Below, piece after piece: positions 1-7,389 of a DNA stretch of 18,975 nucleotides. The notes beneath the pieces were generated by a model. That model ran no database searches and had not been told where the DNA came from. It saw only the letters and a list, made by a program, of their open reading frames with translations. A program made the translations under genes and the position numbers. Source of the DNA: Methanomassiliicoccaceae archaeon UBA480 (GTDB lineage Archaea; Thermoplasmatota; Thermoplasmata; Methanomassiliicoccales; Methanomethylophilaceae); assembly GCA_002506425.1 (NCBI GenBank), contig DAXO01000079.1, positions 3,341 through 22,315 on the forward strand, read 5' to 3'. How positions within the stretch are numbered: the first letter of the stretch is position 1; the number at the start of each line of letters is the position of its first letter.

Positions 1-22
1 AGCCCTCGGCATTCTCAGTCAT
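1..22 (-). CDS. possible 5' end of a divergent gene, cut by the window edge
   Basis: On the minus strand an ATG at 22-20 is preceded by a purine-rich GGGAGG ribosome-binding site and opens MTENAEG before running off the window. A TATA-like CTTTATT lies about 26 bases upstream (near 46-52). Only seven codons are visible, so no function can be given, and the call rests on the start signals alone. If real, the gene is divergent from the zinc-ribbon gene at 136. Confidence 0.35.
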
Positions 23-135
23 CGGTCCTCCCATGATGGGGGTCAATAAAGGCTTTGCTGGATTCGCAGCGGGAATTCCGAATCTCACAGGCCGTTGGAA
101 TCCTCTCAAATAGTCGATGGACCTCTACAGGGACC

Positions 136-1056
136 ATGGCTTTCATAATCCTGACCTGTCCCGGCTGCGGCCGCAGGATCATAATGGATGAGACGGACGG
201 AAAAGGATACTGCATGTACTGCGGACTGCAGATAGATGCAGGAAGAACCGACGCCGAATATCTGGACCCGCAGTCCTGCGAGCTCCTCGACGTCGTAATC
301 AACGGAGACGGCAACGGGCACGAGGACGAGCCCTGGTTCCCTGCGATGAAGGGATCCGTCGACCTTCTCATGGAAGGCCGCGTGGAGGAGGCGGCCATGG
401 GCTTCGCCTCAGCTCTCGAAGGGCAGGATGCCCAGACCGTCACGGCCATGAAGGATGCCATGGCCGAGTTCGTAGCCCAGTGGGTCCTGAGAACCGTCTT
501 CGAAGGGCGCCCGTACAAAGGCGGCATGATGGCCGTGGCCCCGATGCTCGAGGTCGAGGGCGAGATGGACACATCCCCCGCCATACTCATAGAGACGATA
601 TTCGAGGCGATCTGCAACTCCGTAAACATAATCGGATGCCCGGAGGACGCCCTCAACATGACCGAGTCGCTCTTCTCCCTGCTCAGGGAGTATCTGACGA
701 CGGAGCCCTCTATGACGAACCAAGCGCTGCTCCTCGACGAGTTCGTCAAGCAGTCGGAGGTGTTCTCGGAGGTCGCCGACCAGGTCAGCGACGGAAGAGC
801 GGACGAGCAGAGGGAAGCGATAGCCAGGATGCGCTCTGCAGCCGAATGCCTCCAGTCCGCCATGACCGAGGAGATCCCCCGGCAGCCCCATGAGCGCCTG
901 GAGGACCTGGAGGGATACTGGGCCGGAAAGGGCATAGGCGTCATAGGCAAGGATGCCGCAGGCATCCTCGGTTCCATGTCCGGAAGGGATGTCTCCGAAG
1001 AGGATGCCCGCGCCTGCAGGGAGTATGTGGGCCTCTACATGCACCCCGTGCTCTGA
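136..1056 (+). CDS. zinc-ribbon protein of unknown function
   Basis: This 306-residue protein starts with a compact zinc ribbon: CPGC at about residues 8-11 and CMYC at about 27-30, each pair fit to ligate one Zn. After it come roughly 270 residues of mostly helical, acidic sequence with no motif I recognise. An upstream TTG at 55 would add 27 residues before the ribbon. I prefer the ATG at 136 because the ribbon then sits at the N terminus and a TATA-like CAAATAG lies about 20-25 bases upstream, consistent with a nearly leaderless mRNA. Zinc-ribbon proteins with large unassigned tails are common in this archaeal lineage and may act in protein or nucleic-acid contacts, but nothing here proves a role. 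The GTPase gene follows 38 bases downstream on the same strand, so co-transcription is possible. The coding call is firm and the function unknown. Confidence 0.85.
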   Translation: MAFIILTCPGCGRRIIMDETDGKGYCMYCGLQIDAGRTDAEYLDPQSCELLDVVINGDGNGHEDEPWFPAMKGSVDLLMEGRVEEAAMGFASALEGQDAQTVTAMKDAMAEFVAQWVLRTVFEGRPYKGGMMAVAPMLEVEGEMDTSPAILIETIFEAICNSVNIIGCPEDALNMTESLFSLLREYLTTEPSMTNQALLLDEFVKQSEVFSEVADQVSDGRADEQREAIARMRSAAECLQSAMTEEIPRQPHERLEDLEGYWAGKGIGVIGKDAAGILGSMSGRDVSEEDARACREYVGLYMHPVL

Positions 1057-1094
1057 GCAAACGCCAAATACGAATCAAGGAATCGGTGAGCGCA

Positions 1095-2195
1095 ATGGCG
1101 ACGATCGAGGAGCAGATACAGGAGCTCGAGAACGAGATCTCCAAGACCAAATACAACAAGGCGACGGAGGCGCACATAGGCAAGCTCAAGGCCAAGATCG
1201 CCAAGCTGACGATGGAGGAGGAGAAGCGCCGCTCCTCCAAGGGACCGACCAAGGGATTCTATGTGAAGAAGGCAGGGAACGCCACCGTCGCCCTAGTGGG
1301 CTTCCCTTCCGTAGGAAAATCCACTCTCCTCAACCAGCTGACAGGAGCGAAATCCGAGGTCGGAGCCTACCACTTCACCACCCTGGACGTCGTCCCGGGA
1401 ATCATGCTGTACAACCACGCCAAGATCCAGATACTGGATATGCCCGGTCTGATCAAGGATGCTTCCCGCGGAAAGGGACGCGGAAGGGAGGTCATCGCCG
1501 CCGCAAGGTCGGCCGACGTCATCCTGCTCGTGTGCGACGTCTTCAACCCGAGGATGGACGTCCTATTCAGGGAGCTGTACAACGCCGCCATACGTCTGAA
1601 CCAGAAGAAGCCCGATGTCGTCATCACGCACTCGGACCACGGCGGAATACAGGTGAAGCCGACCCTCAAGCTCACCAAGATCGACGTCGACACCATCAAG
1701 GACATGACCGCAGCCTACGGTCACATCAACGCCACCGTCGTGGTGCGCGAGGACATAAACGTCGAGCAGATGCTGGACGTCCTGGCCGGGAACCGTGTAT
1801 ACATCAAGGCGATCATGGCCATCAACAAGGTCGATCTGGCGAAGCCCGAGGAGCTCCAGGCTGCTCTGGACCTCCACAAGGACTACCGCTGCATCCCAAT
1901 CTCCGCCGCGACAGGCCAGGGGATCAAGGACCTGCAGCAGGCGCTGTACGATACGATCGACATGATACGCATCTACCTCAAGCCCCAGGGGCAGGAGGCG
2001 GACATGGACATCCCTCTGATCGTCAAGAAGGGCAACACCATTGGGGATGTGTGCGAGCTGATCCACCGCGACTTCAAGAACAACTTCCGCTACGCGATGA
2101 TCTGGGGGAAGAGCGCCAAGTTCCCCGGGCAGACCGTGGGTATGGACCATGTCGTAGCGGACCAGGATGTCGTCTGCATCATAGTCAAGAGATGA
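1095..2195 (+). CDS. DRG/Obg-superfamily GTP-binding protein with TGS domain
   Basis: A 366-residue GTPase of the archaeal DRG (Rbg) family, ribosome-associated proteins thought to act in translation. The N-terminal 65 residues form the charged helical region typical of DRG. The G domain shows the P-loop GFPSVGKS at 69-76, DMPG (G3) at 115-118 and NKVD (G4) at 244-247. The last 75 residues, from about IYLKP onward, fit a TGS domain, and the total length is normal for DRG. A GTG at 1086 would add three residues (MSA). I chose the ATG at 1095 because the family normally begins MxTIEE-like, and a GGTGAG ribosome-binding site sits just ahead. The gene is intact and ends directly before a strong hairpin terminator. 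It looks like conserved core chromosome, in contrast to the broken island that follows. Confidence 0.96.
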   Translation: MATIEEQIQELENEISKTKYNKATEAHIGKLKAKIAKLTMEEEKRRSSKGPTKGFYVKKAGNATVALVGFPSVGKSTLLNQLTGAKSEVGAYHFTTLDVVPGIMLYNHAKIQILDMPGLIKDASRGKGRGREVIAAARSADVILLVCDVFNPRMDVLFRELYNAAIRLNQKKPDVVITHSDHGGIQVKPTLKLTKIDVDTIKDMTAAYGHINATVVVREDINVEQMLDVLAGNRVYIKAIMAINKVDLAKPEELQAALDLHKDYRCIPISAATGQGIKDLQQALYDTIDMIRIYLKPQGQEADMDIPLIVKKGNTIGDVCELIHRDFKNNFRYAMIWGKSAKFPGQTVGMDHVVADQDVVCIIVKR

Positions 2196-2230
2196 TCCGG
2201 AAGGGCTGTCGCCCTTCTCCGGATTATTTC
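2196..2230 (+). terminator. hairpin terminator after the GTPase gene
   Basis: Immediately after the TGA stop, AAGGGC (2201-2206) pairs with GCCCTT (2211-2216), and TCCGG (2196-2200) pairs with CCGGA (2219-2223) across a two-base bulge. The T-rich ATTATTTC follows. This is a convincing intrinsic-type stop for the GTPase transcript. Confidence 0.75.
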
Positions 2231-2241
2231 AGTATCGATAT

Positions 2242-2279
2242 AATCGAAACAATCGTTATATCGGATTGAAACAATGATT
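2242..2279. promoter_or_regulatory. TATA region with duplicated ATYGAAACAAT operator-like motif
   Basis: Two copies of a 15-base motif, ATCGAAACAATCGTT (2243-2257) and ATTGAAACAATGATT (2265-2279), match at 12 of 15 positions. They repeat with a 22-base period, about two helical turns. The second copy contains the short palindrome ATTG-AAA-CAAT. TATA-like sequences lie just upstream of the first copy (GATATAAT) and between the copies (GTTATATC). The element immediately precedes the broken regulator gene, so an autoregulatory operator is a reasonable but unproven reading. Confidence 0.45.
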
Positions 2280-3795
2280 GCCTGTAGAAGATCTGAGGAT
2301 AGTCGAAGACATCTGCCAGAACAGAGAGGGCCCCCATTTCGAAGCGAAAGAAGTCCATGCCGGGATACCTCGTGAAACTTGGGAGACGTATTCCGCCTTC
2401 GCCAACACTGACGAGGGCTGCTGGTCTTCGGTCTCAATGAATCCGAGGAGAGTCTCCAGATTGCAGGGGTTCCGGATGCCGAAGACATAATCAGAAACAT
2501 ATGAAATCTCCTCAACAACAGGGAATTCATCAGCTCAAATCTGCTTTCCAACGGCGATTTTGCCATCATGGATTACAACGGAGCGAAACTCATAACGATG
2601 AGAATTCCCCGCGCCGATCGCTTCGAGAGACCGGTTTTCATCAATGGCAACCCCCGCAATGCGTATCGGAGAAACGGAGACAGCGATTACAAATGCAGCC
2701 CTGAAGAGATCACCTCGAGGATCGTGGATTCATCGCGTACAGCGACGGATCGGTCCATCGTCAAAACCTCCATGATAGAGGATCTGTCGAGAAAATTCAT
2801 AGCCGCCTATCGCAACATCCACCGCGTCACCAGGCCGGAGAGCGACTGGAACGAATTGGACGACGAGTCCTTCCTCAGGATCCTCGGTGCGATCGCATAT
2901 GATGGCGAAATCCTGAGACCCACACTGGCCGGACTTCTGATGTTCGGATACAAGTACACCATATCGTTTGAGACGAACGGCTATTGTCTGGACTACAGGG
3001 AATACGAGGACGACCCCATAGACTGGATCGACAGATTCATGTCGGACGAGGACGGATGGTCAGGAAATCTGTTCGACTTCTATACCGAATGCTGCAGGCG
3101 CGTTCGCAGAACGATGAAGCATGGGATGACCATCGACGAAAATATGAGAAGGATAGACGACGGGGATATGGACAAGGTGTTCAGAGAGGCGTTGCTCAAC
3201 GCCATCTCCAATGCAGATTATCGCTCATCCGGCGGCGTGGTCGTTGAAAGAAGACCCAATATTATATCTGTACGCAACCCAGGAACGTTCAGAATCCCGC
3301 TTGATAAGGCAGAGACTGAAGGCACCAGCGACCCCCGCAATCCTACTATCCTGAAGATGTTCAACCTGATCGGCTTCGGAGAACGTGCAGGCTCCGGAAT
3401 CTCCCGCATGTCACGCCTGTGTATCAAGAACGGCATGCCGCAACCCCGCTACCGCGAGCAGACCCGTCCTGATTGCGTGAACGTGACAATCGCCATCGCC
3501 GATACAGAAGGATATCTGGATCTGGAAGAGGCTATTCTAGGAATGATAGATGGGGATCCCCGTATATCGATAACATCCATGTCCGAGAATCTTGGAATCG
3601 ATAGAAATGTCGCGTCCCGCACGGTTCAGAAACTCAAAACCCGCGGACTTATCGAAAGAGTAGGCGGGACCAGGGGGTACTGGAGCATTCCTGCCCATCG
3701 CAACCGATTGGAACAGGAAGCAGGATATCCGAACCGATGCGCAAAATGGATACGGCATCAGAAGAGGCAACGCATGTCGAAGATGTGGAAAGGAT
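2278..3795 (+). pseudogene. broken AlbA_2 / HATPase_c_4 winged-helix regulator (Schlafen/RecG-like family)
   Basis: Joining frames gives a familiar archaeal regulator. The AlbA_2 domain, with FEAK and the AFANT motif, is read from a TTG at 2278. The frame then shifts near 2413-2415, where one base is missing: TDEG should read TDGG, continuing LLVFGLNE in the next frame. A second lesion is an in-frame TGA at 2502-2504, at a position that looks like a former Trp codon, before NLLNN. Downstream the same frame is open through a HATPase_c_4-like domain (EALLNAISNADY N-box, GERAGSG G-box, about 3186-3410) and a winged helix ending in GYWSIP near 3692. No stop follows there. The open frame runs on to 4589, antisense to the next gene, which suggests a third frameshift near the 3' end; shifted, it would stop at 3815-3817 inside the terminator. 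The end given is approximate. Codon use is more AT-rich than in neighbouring genes. I read this as a decayed, probably horizontally acquired regulator. Confidence 0.85.
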
Positions 3796-3821
3796 GGCGT
3801 CATTCCAACGGGGATGACGCC
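3796..3821. terminator. bidirectional terminator between convergent genes
   Basis: GGCGTCAT (3796-3803) pairs with ATGACGCC (3814-3821), and three further pairs close an AACG loop, giving an 11-bp stem. Reading minus, it is followed by ATCCTTTCC and lies 22 bases past the stop of the surface-protein gene. Reading plus, CTGTTTC follows. It can serve both the pseudogene and the surface-protein gene. Confidence 0.7.
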
Positions 3822-3842
3822 TGTTTCAAGGTTGATGCGGCC

Positions 3843-4667
3843 TCAGTTGACTACAGCAGTGTAGTCGACCAGGGTGTACACCAGCGAGTAGTTGTTCAGA
3901 ACCGTTCCTCCAGTCAGATAAGCATCCGTGGAAATCGTCTGCTGATAGAGGACGTAGGACTCCGCATCATGGTACTCGACGTAGTGGAACATGTTTCCGT
4001 AAGCATCTGTCTTATCGAATTCGACACAGATCGTATCCTTGACGCCCCAGGCAGTGGTCGTCTTCGACGGTGTCCCGGTATTTTGTTTGGAGGCATCGAT
4101 CGTGTATGTAATCGTGTTCTTTTGGGTATCTTTCTGGGTATTGCCTTTATCATCGACGTAGCTGGCAGTCAGATCCTGAGTCTGCTCGACGGTCTTCGTC
4201 GTACCGCTGACGCTATTGTACGACTCGGTCATTTCACCAGAATACTGGAAGGGTATCCCGTAAACGTCACACCCCCCGGTTATTTCGTATTTCATTACAG
4301 AACCTACGCCAAGATCCGAAACCTTGATCGCCTTCCACTGAGCGTACAGCGTCTGGGTTCCCTCGACGTCGGAGCTTATGGTGGAAGAGGGGAGATACTC
4401 CTTTCCGGATCCATCCTTCTCGGTGTTCCAAGAGACGAAAACCTTGAAATTGGATTTATTGTCAAAACCGCACGCGGGCACTTCGATCGGTGTCCCGAGT
4501 TCGGATTCCAGATCGGCCATCTCGCCGTTACCGCCGTTGGAATCGAACGAAACAACGAAATTGCTGGGTTCATCCTCATCGCCATTTGAAGTAATCACAA
4601 CGACTGCTGCGGCTGCTATTATGACGACCGCAACAACAATCGCAATTGCTATCGTTTTGCTGTTCAT
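3843..4667 (-). CDS. membrane-anchored surface protein with InlB-type (Flg_new) repeat
   Basis: A 274-residue exported protein. Residues 4-26 form one very hydrophobic helix after a short MNSK N terminus, which fits an uncleaved signal anchor; the rest would lie outside the cell. Residues 37-112 match the Listeria-Bacteroides (InlB B-repeat) module: VSFDSNGGNG at the start, FVSWNTEKDGSG in the middle, LYAQW at the end. Residues 113-274 are a Thr/Ser/Tyr-rich beta-type region with no recognised family. Such repeats occur in adhesin-like proteins of gut bacteria and host-associated archaea, so a role in surface contact is plausible. The start ATG is preceded by a good GAGGAAA ribosome-binding site. 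The gene is convergent with the broken regulator and shares its low-GC island. The location call is strong and the adhesion role is inferred. Confidence 0.88.
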   Translation of the reverse strand: MNSKTIAIAIVVAVVIIAAAAVVVITSNGDEDEPSNFVVSFDSNGGNGEMADLESELGTPIEVPACGFDNKSNFKVFVSWNTEKDGSGKEYLPSSTISSDVEGTQTLYAQWKAIKVSDLGVGSVMKYEITGGCDVYGIPFQYSGEMTESYNSVSGTTKTVEQTQDLTASYVDDKGNTQKDTQKNTITYTIDASKQNTGTPSKTTTAWGVKDTICVEFDKTDAYGNMFHYVEYHDAESYVLYQQTISTDAYLTGGTVLNNYSLVYTLVDYTAVVN

Positions 4668-4765
4668 GAGATTTCCTCATCCTGGAACGCCGGCAGTATG
4701 CTTCCTATTCCCATACCGAGGGGAGGAATCCGGATTCCAGAATGGTCGCTAGTCGTTGCTCGTCG

Positions 4766-4793
4766 TATATAGCGATAGTGGCGGTTCTATCGC
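4766..4793 (-). promoter_or_regulatory. TATA box and adjacent inverted repeat upstream of the surface-protein gene
   Basis: On minus, TATATA (4766-4771) would place transcription start near 4742 and give a leader of about 75 bases. Just upstream of the TATA box is a 7-bp inverted repeat, GCGATAG (4772-4778) with CTATCGC (4787-4793), separated by 8 bases. That is the position where an archaeal regulator could help or block TBP/TFB. On plus the hairpin is followed by GTTTTTA, but no plus gene ends here, so an operator is more likely than a terminator. Confidence 0.5.
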
Positions 4794-4942
4794 GTTTTTA
4801 TTCATCGTTACATATTATTGGCATAAATGTATACTTCTACTGTTTTGAATCCAATATCCCAAAACCGATCCGACCCGATTAGGGATATCGTCATCTGATG
4901 TCGCCTGTCATCATTATCTACTTTCTCGAACTATACCAGTTC

Positions 4943-5866
4943 ATGGCGAAGAGAGATTTGATCTCGGTTTCGGACATGGAGGACGAGTGGCCTTCGCTCG
5001 TAGACCTCGCGATAAAGCTGAAAGCAGAACGCGGACACCACGGCGATCCTCTCAAGGGCAAGACGCTCGCGATGATCTTCGAGAAGCCCAGCACCCGCAC
5101 CAGGATCTCGTTCGACGTCGCGATCACCGAACTCGGCGGACACGCCCTCTACATAGACGAATCCAAAATGCAGATGGGAGTCCACAGCGAAACCATTGAA
5201 GACACAGCACGCGTCATGAGCAGATTCGTCCATGGAATCATGTACCGTGCCTTCGACTACAAGATGATGGACAAGTTCGGGGAAATCGCGACAGTGCCCG
5301 TCATCAGCGGACTCGACAACCTCGAGCACCCCTGCCAGGCGCTGGCGGACATGGTGACCATCAAGGAGAAGCTCGGCGGATTCCGCGGAAAGAAGCTCGT
5401 CTACCTCGGAGACGGGAACAACGTCTGCAACTCTCTGCTGTACGCATGTGCGATCATGGGGATCGACATGGTCGCATGCTGCCCTGCAGTCCGCATGCCG
5501 AATGCGGAGATCATGTGGAGAGCATCGAAGATCGCAGAGAAGACCGGTTCCAAGATCATCGCATCCCATGAGCCCCAGGATGCTTGCGTCGATGCCGACG
5601 TCCTCTACACGGACACCTGGATCTCCATGGGAGACTCAACACCCGTCGAGGATGCGATCAAGCTGTTCAACGACTACCAGATTAACTCCCAGCTCCTCTC
5701 GCTGGCCAAGCCGACCTGCATAGTCATGCACTGCCTCCCTGCCCACAGAGGGCAGGAGATCACGGCCGAGGTCATCGATGGACCTCAGAGCGTGGTCTTC
5801 GACCAGGCCGAGAACAGGCTACACGCCCAGAAGGCCGTCCTGTACACCCTGATGAAGGATCAGTGA
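4943..5866 (+). CDS. argF: ornithine carbamoyltransferase
   Basis: This 307-residue cytoplasmic enzyme transfers the carbamoyl group from carbamoyl phosphate to ornithine to make citrulline in arginine synthesis. The family signatures are in order: STRT at 50-53 (carbamoyl-phosphate site, within EKPSTRTRISF), HPCQ at 129-132, the SMG loop at 228-230, and HCLP at 263-266, which marks the ornithine-type enzyme. Length is typical. An ATG at 4898 in the same frame would add MSPVIIIYFLELYQF, which the family does not have. I therefore chose 4943, which has no Shine-Dalgarno but a TATA-like TTATCTA about 25 bases upstream, suggesting a leaderless message. No other arginine genes are adjacent. A strong terminator follows, so the gene is probably monocistronic. 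Confidence 0.97.
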   Translation: MAKRDLISVSDMEDEWPSLVDLAIKLKAERGHHGDPLKGKTLAMIFEKPSTRTRISFDVAITELGGHALYIDESKMQMGVHSETIEDTARVMSRFVHGIMYRAFDYKMMDKFGEIATVPVISGLDNLEHPCQALADMVTIKEKLGGFRGKKLVYLGDGNNVCNSLLYACAIMGIDMVACCPAVRMPNAEIMWRASKIAEKTGSKIIASHEPQDACVDADVLYTDTWISMGDSTPVEDAIKLFNDYQINSQLLSLAKPTCIVMHCLPAHRGQEITAEVIDGPQSVVFDQAENRLHAQKAVLYTLMKDQ

Positions 5867-5873
5867 AAACAAT

Positions 5874-5901
5874 CCCGGCCGGACGGCCGGGTCCTTTTCT
5901 T
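5874..5901 (+). terminator. argF terminator
   Basis: CCCGGCC (5874-5880) and GGCCGGG (5885-5891) form a perfect 7-bp GC stem with a GGAC loop. It is followed by TCCTTTTCTT and starts 7 bases after the argF stop. Confidence 0.85.
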
Positions 5902-6168
5902 CGATATGTCCATGGTCCTCGGGCGTTACCGAAAGACACCGGGATTAAACATCTGATAGGGCTGTCCGAAACAACCTGAGCTTCCGTATATCGGCTTCAT
6001 GATCGGGACTGATTCGTTCACCCGAATTCATTCGATTAGAGATGTCAAGGCGTGCACGGGAATGGATTCGAACCTCTCTCCGCAATGAGGGCTGAATTGT
6101 TCGTCCGCTACCGACCGAATGATCTGCAAAAAGCCGCGGTTTATTGGAACGCGAACCAGGAAGAAGGT
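5902..6168. other. gene-free spacer with a tRNA-like fragment
   Basis: The spacer between the argF terminator and the terminator of the leftward methyltransferase gene has no convincing protein gene. On minus, near 6051-6125, a T-arm-like GGTTCGAATCC and a D-arm-like GGTCGGTAGCGGA sit about 35 bases apart. However, the T-stem has a mismatch, no acceptor strand pairs with the CCCGTGC 3' side, and the putative anticodon loop lacks T33. It may be a decayed tRNA or another small RNA, or chance. Nothing else is recognisable here. Confidence 0.3.
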
Positions 6169-6186
6169 ACCCGCCCGAAGGCGGGT
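6160..6186 (-). terminator. terminator of the CoM methyltransferase gene
   Basis: Reading minus, ACCCGCC (6186-6180) and GGCGGGT (6175-6169) make a 7-bp stem closed by a stable TTCG tetraloop. The pyrimidine-rich ACCTTCTTCC follows. It lies about 30 bases after the stop codon. Confidence 0.8.
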
Positions 6187-6217
6187 AAGAGGTTTCCGAT
6201 CGCTCAAGGGTCAGGCT

Positions 6218-7255
6218 TCAAGCCATTCCCTTGATGGCGGCGACGAGGGCCTCCATGTTGGCGTCGGGGGTAGCGACAGCGACTCCGCATCCGGAGGAGA
6301 TGACGTTGAATCCGGCGTTGGCGGAGCGCAGAGCTGCCTCCTTGACCTCCTCGGGGGTTCCCTGGAACAGAGGCCTGACGGATCCGACGTTTCCGACGAG
6401 GACGGTCTTTCCACCGACCTTGGCGGCTGCGTCCTCGGGCTTGACCTTCTCCTCGATGGAGATTCCGGTGACACCGGTGCCGACCATCTGGTCGAGGATG
6501 GGGAGGGTGTCTCCGCAGATGTGCAGAACGGTGTACTTTCCGTCCTTGGGCTTGAGAGCGGTCTTGACGTGCTTTCCAGCGGCCTCCTCGAACATGTCGG
6601 GAGCGAGCATGTCGGTGGATCCGGAAGGCTCGGAGCACTGAACGACATCGGCACCGGCGTCCATCAGGGCGTGGGTGTAGGCGGTGACGTAGGGGTTGAC
6701 GGCGTCGACCCACTTGTCGACCTCTTCGGGAGCCATCATCATACCGAAGACGAGGTTCTCGGTGTTGACGAGGTTTCCGGTGAGGGTGAAGGGTCCGGTG
6801 TTTCCGGCGACAATGGCGTAGTTCTCGCCGTGGGACTTCTGCATGATTCCCATGGCCTCGATGGCGACGGCGACCCTTCCGGTCTTGAGGAACTCCTCAA
6901 CGGGCATCATGTCGGCGGGGTCCTGGTACTCGCCCATCATGGGGTCGAACTTGAAGGGGTGCTCCTTGATCATAGGGGAGGCATCTCTCTTGTCGACCTG
7001 GACGCGGGCGCCCAGAGCCTCGGCCTCGGCGGTCAGGCAGAAAGGAGCCCTGACGCACTCGAATCCCTGGACATCAGCCTGGGCACATCCGAGCTTAGCC
7101 ATGAGGTTGGCGTCCTTGTGGGCCTCGGGCCAGGCGGCTCCGACCTTGTCCATCTGTCCGAGGGTGGCGGACTGGGTGAAGATGGCGACAGGGGGCCTGT
7201 CCAGGGACTCATGTTTCATTGCTGCGAGTACTCTCTCTCTAGGAGTCATTGTCAT
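6218..7255 (-). CDS. mtbA: methylcobamide:CoM methyltransferase (MtaA/MtbA family)
   Basis: A 345-residue member of the uroporphyrinogen-decarboxylase fold family that moves a methyl group from a methylated corrinoid protein to coenzyme M, making the methyl-CoM used by Mcr. The Zn/thiolate signature H-x-C-x75-C is present: H245, C247 (LHICGD) and C323 (SSGCG). The N terminus TPRERVLAAMKHESLDRPP and the WPEAH segment near residue 43 fit the family. A longer frame begins at 7291, but the ATG at 7255 has a strong AGGAGA ribosome-binding site and gives the family's usual start. A TATA-like TTTAAGA lies near 7291. MtbA (methylamines) and MtaA (methanol) are hard to separate by eye. The VGNVGSVRPLFQGTPEEV segment made me lean to MtbA, but the symbol is tentative. 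No corrinoid protein or substrate methyltransferase gene lies nearby, so this gene stands alone with its own terminator. Confidence 0.9.
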   Translation of the reverse strand: MTMTPRERVLAAMKHESLDRPPVAIFTQSATLGQMDKVGAAWPEAHKDANLMAKLGCAQADVQGFECVRAPFCLTAEAEALGARVQVDKRDASPMIKEHPFKFDPMMGEYQDPADMMPVEEFLKTGRVAVAIEAMGIMQKSHGENYAIVAGNTGPFTLTGNLVNTENLVFGMMMAPEEVDKWVDAVNPYVTAYTHALMDAGADVVQCSEPSGSTDMLAPDMFEEAAGKHVKTALKPKDGKYTVLHICGDTLPILDQMVGTGVTGISIEEKVKPEDAAAKVGGKTVLVGNVGSVRPLFQGTPEEVKEAALRSANAGFNVISSGCGVAVATPDANMEALVAAIKGMA

Positions 7256-7389
7256 GATAGTTTCTCCTGAGTCGCAGTATCGTTTATTCATTCTTAAAGG
7301 ATACGGCAGTGGGATGGAAGAAATGACCGAAGATGTTCAAACCTTTCCGAGCCAGATGCAGGAAGGGACATGTTGGATGTATATTCCAA

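Noticed and set aside
2502..2504. TGA in the regulator read as selenocysteine or pyrrolysine
   Set aside because: Pyrrolysine uses TAG. No selenocysteine element was seen, the family has no Sec at this place, and a second lesion (a frameshift) lies nearby, so a pseudogene is simpler.
3693..4589. C-terminal extension of the broken regulator frame through the surface-protein gene
   Set aside because: The winged-helix homology ends near 3692. The rest is antisense to a real gene with signal anchor, repeat domain and terminator.
4898..4942. Upstream ATG giving a 15-residue hydrophobic extension of argF
   Set aside because: Ornithine carbamoyltransferases start at the MAKRDL position; the extension has no ribosome-binding site and no family support.
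6119..7270. 383-residue plus-strand open frame opposite the CoM methyltransferase
   Set aside because: Low-complexity shadow of a well-supported gene with correct ribosome-binding site and catalytic residues on minus.
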